From: Deinococcus radiopugnans ATCC 19172
GTDB lineage: Bacteria > Deinococcota > Deinococci > Deinococcales > Deinococcaceae
Assembly: GCF_006335125.1 (NCBI RefSeq)
Contig: NZ_VDMO01000002.1
Coordinates: forward strand, 62,001-126,000
Direction: 5' to 3'
DNA length: 64,000 bases
The notes beneath the pieces were generated by a model. It did not search any database, was not told the DNA's origin, and saw only the letters and a list, made by a program, of their open reading frames with translations. Position numbers and translations under genes: made by a program. Shown here piece by piece: positions 55,957 through 64,000 of the stretch (position 1 is its first letter; every line of letters begins with the position of its first letter).

Positions 55957-55978
55957 CGGGGGGGCGCTAATCACAGAC

Positions 55979-56477
55979 CAAACGGGCCATCCGCATCCGA
56001 GAAAACGCCGTCATCGATCAGCTGCGCGTGGACGAGTGGTTCGGCGATTTGAAGGTCGGGGAGGTGCGGTACCTTGCCGAGCAGGCCAACATCTTTGGCG
56101 AGGTGATGCAGGTCGTGATCACGGATTTTAGCGCGTGGGACACGTGTGTGCTGTACCGAGCTCGCTGGTCCGCGGAGTGCACCTTCGCCAGCATCAAAGT
56201 GCGCGGCTTTGACCTAGAGCGCATGGGCAGCACTCGACCGGACCGACTGGAACGCTTGTTCGGGCTGGTCATCCTGGCGTGGGTCAGCTGCCTGCGGGTG
56301 GGCGTGTGGCTCCAGGCACAGGTGCCAGTCAAGGTGAAGGCCCATGGCCGAACGGCCATGAGCCTCGTGCGGTACGGCGCGGAACAGCGGTGCCATGCCC
56401 TCCGGTGGAACCTACCCAAGTTACCCGGACTGATCAGGCTGCTGAGCACGCCCTTTCGCGTGCCAGGCGCGACTTGA
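55979..56477 (+). pseudogene. IS4-type transposase, 3' part (broken)
   Basis: Continues the split gene: RAIRIREN, then VDEWFGDLKVGEVRYL and the family block LYRARWSAECTFASIKVRGFDLE holding the last catalytic Glu, followed by the C-terminal helices. Ends 24 nt before the outer IS4 end. The in-frame ATG at 56028 is not a real start. Confidence 0.85.
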
Positions 56478-56695
56478 AAGCAAGATGTCCGGTTCAGAGG
56501 GATACCGACCGCTCTTGAAGAACAACCCCCCCCCCGCCCGAACTGTCACTCCACAAAAATGTTGTGATCTCAGGGAATTTGAGGCTGGGATCATTCTGTT
56601 ATCTTACGCCTCGCCTCAATCCTCTCAATATTTTCTAACCACTTCAAAAAGTGTGACGTCAGCTGATGTGCACCAGACGCGCCAAGCCGTCCCTC

Positions 56696-57559
56696 TCATC
56701 CCTTCACGCTTCCGGCCAGCAGACCGCGCACGAAATAGCGCCCCAGCACGATGTACACCAGCAGGGTGGGCAGCGCTGCCAGAATCGCCCCGGCCATCGG
56801 CAGGTTCCACGACACCGCCTGACCCCCGGCCAGCTGCGACAGCGCGTAGGTCACGGGCTGGCTGCCGGTGTTGGTCAGCGTGGCCGCGAACAGGAACTCG
56901 TTCCAGACCTGCGTGAACTGCCAGATGATCACCACCACGAAGCCGGGAATGCTGATCGGGAAGATGACGCGGGCATAGATCTCCCAGAAGCCCGCGCCGT
57001 CGATGGTGGCGGCCTCCACCAGCGCGTCGGGCACGTCGGCGTAGAAGTTGCGGAAGATCAGGGTGGTGATCGGAATGCCGTACACCACATGGGCCAGGAT
57101 CAGGCCCCAGATGCTGCCGTACAGCCCCAGCCCCTTGATGAACTGGAACAGCGGAATCAGCACCGCCTGATACGGAATGAACATGCCGAACAGCATCAGC
57201 GCGAACAGGGTATTGGCCCCCCGGAAACGCCATTTGCTCAGCGCGTAGCCGTTCAGGCTGCCCAGCAGGGCACTCAGGAGGGTGGCGGTCACCGCCAGGA
57301 ACAGGCTGTTGAGCATGTTGCCGCCCACCTTGTCCCACGCCTCCGAGAAACTGGCCCAGTTGAGCTGCGCGGGCCAGTGCCACGCCGTCGGCAAAGCAAT
57401 GGCGTCCGGCGTTTTCAGCGCGGTGGCGAACACCAGATAGATGGGAATCAGGAAGAACAGCGCGGCCACGACGAGCAGCAGGTACGTGACGGCGCGGCCC
57501 AGGCCACCCGCCCGGCGTGCCTGGGTGGCAGAGACGGTGGGCTGGGGAACAGCGGTCAT
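56696..57559 (-). CDS. Carbohydrate ABC transporter permease (MalG type)
   Basis: 287 residues, six membrane helices. The cytosolic coupling EAA loop reads [22 protein letters not shown]. MalG-class permeases pair with a MalF-class partner to move sugars handed over by the binding protein. Last gene of the binding protein-permease-permease unit; the ATPase (MsmK/MalK type) must be encoded elsewhere. A 226-nt gap with heptamer repeats precedes it. Confidence 0.95.
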   Translation of the reverse strand: MTAVPQPTVSATQARRAGGLGRAVTYLLLVVAALFFLIPIYLVFATALKTPDAIALPTAWHWPAQLNWASFSEAWDKVGGNMLNSLFLAVTATLLSALLGSLNGYALSKWRFRGANTLFALMLFGMFIPYQAVLIPLFQFIKGLGLYGSIWGLILAHVVYGIPITTLIFRNFYADVPDALVEAATIDGAGFWEIYARVIFPISIPGFVVVIIWQFTQVWNEFLFAATLTNTGSQPVTYALSQLAGGQAVSWNLPMAGAILAALPTLLVYIVLGRYFVRGLLAGSVKG

Positions 57560-57587
57560 GAGGGCCTCCGGCGCGGCAGGTGGCGCG

Positions 57588-57774
57588 TGGCTTGTGGCTT
57601 GTGGGAAAAGATGGGCGAAGCCTTATCCGTGTGCCCCGTGTGGTTGATCGGGACAGCCCGGAGCGGACGGGGGAACTGCGACAGCTCGGCACGAGAGGGG
57701 GCCACGAAGCAAGCCCTCGCTGGAAGCAAGTCGCCCTGGCTGTTCCCATCAACCATCACCCATCCACCATCGAC
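57588..57774. repeat. Heptamer repeats between the two permease genes
   Basis: TGGCTTG twice plus TGG (57588-57604), and four units CATCAAC, CATCACC, CATCCAC, CATCGAC (57747-57774) with strict 7-nt period. The permease gap (57560-57785) has no other feature and is wide for a coupled ABC operon. Confidence 0.6.
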
Positions 57775-57785
57775 AACCTCCCCCC

Positions 57786-58910
57786 TCACGCGTGGCCCTC
57801 CTCACCCTTGAACTGATTCGCCAGATACGGCACGATCACGAAGGCCACCAGAATCAGCAGAATGGTGCCGATGGCTGCGCCCAGCGCGAACTGGTTCTGG
57901 CGGAAGCTGGTCAGGTACATGTTCAGCGCCGGAACGCTGGCGGCGACGTTGTCGGGGCCGGCCATCGCGTACACCAGATCGAAGATCTTCAGGCTGATGT
58001 GTCCCAGGATGATCATGGCGCTGAGGGTGATGGGCGACAGCAGCGGGAAGATCACGAAGCGGTACATCTGGGCGTCCCGTGCCCCGTCCACCTTGGCGGC
58101 CTCGCGCAGTTCCTCGGGGATGCCGCGCAGCCCGGCCAGATACAGCGCCATGGTGTAGCCGCTCATCTGCCACACGGCGGCGATGATGATGCCGATCATG
58201 GCAAAGTTGAAGCCGTGCAACTCTGGCGCGGCCAGCAGCTTCACGTTCGGCCCGACAAAGATGGCCCAGCCGATCAGCAGCGCGGCGCAGGCGGCGGCCA
58301 CCAGGGTGCGGGTGCGCTGGCCCTCGCGGGCGGCGCGCACGGCCACCACGATCAGCACCGCGCCCACCACGGCGGCGGTGATGAGCGGCAGGTTGTTCCA
58401 GTCGAATTTGAGGGCCGAGTCGTTGCTGCTCAGCCACCCGAAGGTGGAGGGCTGCCCCCCCAGCAGGGTGGGAGCCTGATTCACCCCGCCCTGCGGTTGC
58501 AGCATCCAGCGCCAGATGGTGCCAGTCACGATGAACGACAGGCTCATGGGAAACAGGAAGATGGTGCGCCACAGGCCCTCGCCCCGGGGGTTGCGATCCA
58601 GGATCAGCGCCAGCCCCAGGCCCACGCCCAGGCAGCCCAGGATGAAAAACAGGGTGAAGAACAGCGTGTTCACCAGTTCCTGCCGGAAGCGGCCCTGCAG
58701 GAAGCCCGTAAACAGTTCGGAGTAGTTCTGCAGGCCCACCCAGCGGATGATGGGATTGAGCGCCAGCGCCTGCGCCGGATCGTTGCCCCAGTCGGTCAGG
58801 CTGACGTACACGGTACGCCCGATAAAGTAATACACGAAAATGCCGATCAGCAGAATGCTGGGCGTCAGCACGGCGATGGCCCACAGGCGGTCTTTGCTCA
58901 GGCGTTTCAT
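57786..58910 (-). CDS. Sugar ABC transporter permease (MalF type)
   Basis: 374 residues, about eight helices; longer than usual because of an inserted pair of hydrophobic segments (about 175-225: [37 protein letters not shown]) between the normal helices. EAA loop [26 protein letters not shown]. Partners with the MalG-type subunit. Starts with a GGAGG-like site just after the intergenic region from the binding-protein gene. Confidence 0.94.
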   Translation of the reverse strand: MKRLSKDRLWAIAVLTPSILLIGIFVYYFIGRTVYVSLTDWGNDPAQALALNPIIRWVGLQNYSELFTGFLQGRFRQELVNTLFFTLFFILGCLGVGLGLALILDRNPRGEGLWRTIFLFPMSLSFIVTGTIWRWMLQPQGGVNQAPTLLGGQPSTFGWLSSNDSALKFDWNNLPLITAAVVGAVLIVVAVRAAREGQRTRTLVAAACAALLIGWAIFVGPNVKLLAAPELHGFNFAMIGIIIAAVWQMSGYTMALYLAGLRGIPEELREAAKVDGARDAQMYRFVIFPLLSPITLSAMIILGHISLKIFDLVYAMAGPDNVAASVPALNMYLTSFRQNQFALGAAIGTILLILVAFVIVPYLANQFKGEEGHA

Positions 58911-59001
58911 AGGGCCTCCTTCGTCGGGACAGCGGGAAGCGGTGCGCGGGACGCGGTCTCTCTCACCGCGTCCCGCGCACCGCCAACTACGTCCTCAGTC
59001 G

Positions 59002-60252
<1,251 letters not shown>

Positions 60253-60352
60253 GGGTTCCTCCGGAGAAAGTGGGACAGCAAAAAGGCAACAGAAAAAGAG
60301 GGAGGCAGCGGCGCACGCCGGGTGCGGGGGCCTCGTGGACGAACCGGGTTCG

Positions 60353-60409
60353 CTTGTCTGTCAAACAGGTACAGACCTCATGCTGCGCCAATTGCGACAT
60401 GTTTGTCAA
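60353..60409. promoter_or_regulatory. Direct repeats upstream of the sugar-binding-protein gene
   Basis: CTTGTCTGTCAA (60353-60364) and CATGTTTGTCAA (60398-60409), 9 of 12 identical, 45 bp apart. On minus each contains TTGACA, so they could be -35 hexamers or regulator sites for the sugar operon. No matching -10 is convincing. Confidence 0.4.
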
Positions 60410-60516
60410 TTCAATGTGACCTTTTTTCCTGATACCGGTCCACCGTTGCGGCGGGGGCAGCAAAAAGTGTCCAGATCCCGTGGTCCTGAGGCGGCAGGCC
60501 GCAGGGCCGGTCCAGC

Positions 60517-62070
<1,554 letters not shown>

Positions 62071-62077
62071 GGGGGCG

Positions 62078-62083
62078 AGTATA
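62078..62083 (-). promoter_or_regulatory. -10 box of lysS
   Basis: TATACT on minus, exactly 7 nt before the ATG; no ribosome site, so a leaderless transcript is likely. Confidence 0.55.
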
Positions 62084-62158
62084 GCCGCCGCCGCGTCAGC
62101 CACAGGGTTTGTGGCCCCGCCTTCAGCTCTCCTCTCGGCCACAAACCATACTTGCCGC

Positions 62159-62908
62159 ATGCGACTCAACGATGACCTGCTGGTGCTGGAACTGGGCACC
62201 GACTTCGGCACTGGCCCCACCCTGCTGCACCCGGTGCTGATCCTGGACGCGCAGGCCGGGCACACCCTGGTGGATACCGGCGTTCCCGGCATGGAGGGGG
62301 CAATCGAGGCGGCGCTGGCCGAGGTGGGCGCCACGCTGAAGGACGTCCGCCAGGTGATCGTGACGCACCACGATCTGGATCACATCGGCAGTCTGGAGGC
62401 CATCGTGAAGACCAGTGGCGCGCAGGTGTGGGCTTCCGAGCGCGAGACCCCCTTCATTCAGGGCGAGGAATGGCCCCAGAAGATGCCGCCGCAGGAACGG
62501 GTGGCGGCCCTGCTGGCCGATCCACAGACCCCGCCCCACGTCCGCGCCCGCCTGAGCCTGCCGCGCGTGGCCGTCAGAGTAGACCGCACCCTGCACGAGG
62601 GTGAACGGCTGCCGCTGGCCGGGGGCGTGCGCGTGATCCTGACACCGGGCCACACCCCCGGCCACCTGAGCCTGTACCTGGAAGGCACGGGCACGTTGAT
62701 TACTGGCGACGCGCTGGTTTCAGAGGGTGGACAGCTTCAGCCCCCCAGGGCGCAGCTCACGCCGGAGATGGCTGCGGCGGGCCAGTCGGTGAACAAGATG
62801 GCCGAACTGGACGTGCAGACTGCCGTGACCTACCACGGCGGCGTGGTGCAGGACGATGCGAACGGGCAACTGAGGCGGGTGGCGGAGGGCATGACCACGG
62901 CGGGCTGA
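62159..62908 (+). CDS. Metallo-beta-lactamase-fold hydrolase
   Basis: 249 residues. Metal motif [11 protein letters not shown] (HxHxDH form HHDLDH), later His in TPGHTPGH and Asp in [10 protein letters not shown], and the final His in TYHGG. The glyoxalase II-like group of the superfamily; the substrate is unknown. CATACT lies 6 nt before the ATG. Divergent from lysS and convergent with the Gre factor gene. Confidence 0.93.
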   Translation: MRLNDDLLVLELGTDFGTGPTLLHPVLILDAQAGHTLVDTGVPGMEGAIEAALAEVGATLKDVRQVIVTHHDLDHIGSLEAIVKTSGAQVWASERETPFIQGEEWPQKMPPQERVAALLADPQTPPHVRARLSLPRVAVRVDRTLHEGERLPLAGGVRVILTPGHTPGHLSLYLEGTGTLITGDALVSEGGQLQPPRAQLTPEMAAAGQSVNKMAELDVQTAVTYHGGVVQDDANGQLRRVAEGMTTAG

Positions 62909-62917
62909 AGGCCAAAG

Positions 62918-62959
62918 GCCACAGGCAGAGGACGCGCGACTCAGCCCTCTGCCTGTGGC
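62918..62959. terminator. Bidirectional hairpin between convergent genes
   Basis: Perfect 14-bp stem GCCACAGGCAGAGG (62918-62931) / CCTCTGCCTGTGGC (62946-62959), 14-nt loop. There is no T-run on either side, so it may act as an RNA 3' end rather than a classic terminator. Confidence 0.6.
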
Positions 62960-62971
62960 TGGCCGCCCGCC

Positions 62972-63460
62972 TCAGTACTCGATGCTCTTGACCTTGTATT
63001 TCATCTGCTTGCCGTTGTCCAGGTTGACCACGAAGGCCTCGCCCTTCTTGCGGCCCATCAGTTCCTTGCCCACCGGGCTGTCCTCGCTGACGCGCGGCAG
63101 GCTGCCCCCGGTGACGGCTGCCTCGGGGGCGCTGACCACCATGACCTTCGTTTCCTTCTTGGTGGTCTCGTTGCTCAGAACCACGATGGCCCCGAGTTCC
63201 ACCCGGCCGTCGTTCTCGTGTTCCTCGATGATGGTGGCCAGGCCCAGGGTGTCTTCCAGCTCGTCGATCCGGGCCTCGATGTTCATCTTCTCGCGCTTGG
63301 CGTCCTCCAGGCCCGTGTCCTCGGTGTCGGAACTGGTCTCCATCTGCTCCTGCAGGATGCGGGTGGCCTCCGCCAGCCGGGCCTGCTCCTGACCGAGGGC
63401 GCGCTGCAGCCGCTCGTAGCCTTCGCGGGTCAATCTGACTGTCTTGGTTGCTTGCGTCAT
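62972..63460 (-). CDS. Gre-factor homologue, Gfh1 type (RNA polymerase regulator)
   Basis: 162 residues. N-terminal coiled coil with tip [20 protein letters not shown] and C-terminal FKBP-like domain ([25 protein letters not shown]). The tip lacks the GreA GDLKENAEY pattern but matches Thermus Gfh1 (MESSDDYDDSGLE), whose acidic tip enters the secondary channel and inhibits RNA polymerase instead of promoting cleavage. GGAGG lies 8 nt before the ATG. An automated label would be GreA/GreB; Gfh1 is the better call, from remembered family sequence. Confidence 0.82.
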   Translation of the reverse strand: MTQATKTVRLTREGYERLQRALGQEQARLAEATRILQEQMETSSDTEDTGLEDAKREKMNIEARIDELEDTLGLATIIEEHENDGRVELGAIVVLSNETTKKETKVMVVSAPEAAVTGGSLPRVSEDSPVGKELMGRKKGEAFVVNLDNGKQMKYKVKSIEY

Positions 63461-63535
63461 TGTGGGTCCTCCGTTACGCCGCCGGCCTTGACCGGCGGGA
63501 CTGGAATAAATCGGCGAATGTGAGAAGTAGCGCGC

Positions 63536-63564
63536 ATTGTGGCACACCCCCCACGAAGTGGCAA
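63536..63564 (-). promoter_or_regulatory. Promoter of the Gfh1-like gene
   Basis: On minus: TTGCCA (63559-63564), 17-bp spacer, CACAAT (63536-63541). The leader holds a 7-bp hairpin CCGCCGG/CCGGCGG (63479-63498) just before the ribosome site. Confidence 0.5.
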
Positions 63565-63571
63565 TCCATTT

Positions 63572-64000
63572 TCATGCGGTCAGGCGAACGGACGGAGCCT
63601 GCCGGGTCACGCGCAGGGTGCCCCAGACCACCGCCACCAGCATGGCGGCCAGCGCCGCAAGCGCCAGGGGAATGGCACCCTGGCCGAATTTCGCCGCCAG
63701 CACGCCCAGCACGTACGGGGCCACAATCCCGCCCACGCTGCCGGAGGTCAGCAGAAACGGCACCCAGCGCGCGGGCAGGCTGCGGGTGGTCCACACCAGC
63801 GTCGTGCCGAACACCGGCCCCAGCGCCAGCCCGGCCAGGATGTACGCGAAGGGGGCCAACGCCGCCTGCGTGGCCGCCAACCCACACCCCACCGTGAGCG
63901 CCGCGCAGGCCAGCACCAGCCGCTCCGGCCGCACCCGCGCCCCGAACAGCCCGGTCAGCACGCGGGCCACCGTCATGCCGCCCCAGTACCCGGCGACGAT
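63572..64000 (-). CDS. MFS transporter, C-terminal part
   Basis: The last 142 residues only; the reading frame is open to the right edge ([13 protein letters not shown]...). Four to five membrane helices with the mid-protein pattern [16 protein letters not shown] and [43 protein letters not shown], typical of the second half of major facilitator proteins (FucP/sugar-like group). Substrate unknown. Its stop is followed after 112 nt by the Gfh1 gene. Confidence 0.85.
   Translation of the reverse strand: MVAGYWGGMTVARVLTGLFGARVRPERLVLACAALTVGCGLAATQAALAPFAYILAGLALGPVFGTTLVWTTRSLPARWVPFLLTSGSVGGIVAPYVLGVLAAKFGQGAIPLALAALAAMLVAVVWGTLRVTRQAPSVRLTA

Larger units (their letters stand above)
54463..55978 (-). 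mobile_element. IS66-type insertion sequence, complete, 1516 bp
   Basis: Perfect 14-bp terminal inverted repeats GTCTGTGATTAGCG (54463-54476) and CGCTAATCACAGAC (55965-55978). Flanked by an exact 8-bp target duplication CAAACGGG (54455-54462 and 55979-55986), the IS66 size. Removing the element and one copy restores the IS4 frame (GIKRAIRIREN). Single transposase gene; no tnpA/tnpB accessories, as in the ISBst12-like group. Confidence 0.93.
53896..56501 (+). mobile_element. IS4-type insertion sequence interrupted by an IS66-type element
   Basis: Ends match as inverted repeats: CCCTCTTTACCGGACATCTT (53896-53915) against the reverse complement of 56482-56501 (CCCTCTGAACCGGACATCTT), 18 of 20 positions. 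Without the nested element and one target copy the length is 1082 bp. No clear target duplication is seen outside. The transposase is split and mutated. Confidence 0.8.

Noticed and set aside
57747..57774. CRISPR-like array
   Set aside because: Period is 7 nt without spacers and no cas genes are present; it is a simple heptamer repeat.

Overview
The window is high-GC bacterial DNA with dense gene packing. It most likely comes from a Deinococcus chromosome; the genus is inferred from gene content and promoter style, not from a marker gene. Supporting points are a Gfh1-type Gre-factor homologue, a side-by-side pair of deoxynucleoside kinases, a type III pantothenate kinase, and many genes whose start codon lies only 5-7 nt after a TAnnnT -10 box (leaderless style). 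No rRNA, CRISPR array or prophage is present. There is one tRNA (Trp), one strong ribozyme (glmS), and one nested pair of insertion sequences.

Layout. 1-3.5 kb (minus): sufC-sufB-(hypothetical)-(VOC protein)-sufD, an Fe-S assembly operon whose last gene runs off the left edge. 3.6-8 kb (plus): an ExbB/ExbD/TonB-like energy-transduction operon with an unusual C-terminal domain on the TonB-like protein, plus a secreted partner. 8-23 kb: coaX, a BtuF-like binding protein, a divergent yeiH/LysR pair, a PiT phosphate transporter with its DUF47 partner, a large lipoprotein alpha-amylase, DUF427, a membrane protein, a 222-bp MITE-like repeat, a pseudokinase-PEGA protein, mrp with a SufR-like regulator, and a 2H phosphoesterase. 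23-31 kb: tRNA-Trp, secreted proteins, a two-component system, DUF1232, rplU-rpmA behind a structured leader, and the trkH/trkA potassium system. 31-39 kb: SDR, subtilase, a small membrane protein behind a mini-ORF, a cysteine-peptidase-like protein, two deoxynucleoside kinases, SPFH plus ribbon-helix-helix proteins, and FmdB-like plus HtrA. 39-41 kb: glmS behind a glmS ribozyme.

41.3-53.7 kb is an exopolysaccharide locus. An O-antigen-ligase-like gene on plus faces a minus-strand operon containing a degenerate Wzc-like protein, a priming glycosyltransferase, a flippase, four glycosyltransferases, a second ligase/polymerase and a tail-anchored protein. Most genes overlap by 4 nt. 53.9-56.5 kb is an IS4-type element broken by a complete IS66-type element. 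56.7-60.3 kb is a sugar ABC transporter (binding protein and two permeases, no ATPase here). 60.5-64 kb holds lysS, a metallo-beta-lactamase-fold hydrolase, the Gfh1-like factor and the C-terminus of an MFS transporter.

Points most worth following up: the glmS ribozyme and the twin palindromes upstream of it; the ExbBD/TonB-like operon with an LPP20-like C-terminus; several degenerate enzyme or metal-binding families (pseudokinase-PEGA, Walker-A-less Wzc, cysteine-free FmdB, CxxC-less Mrp); and the repeat elements between genes.
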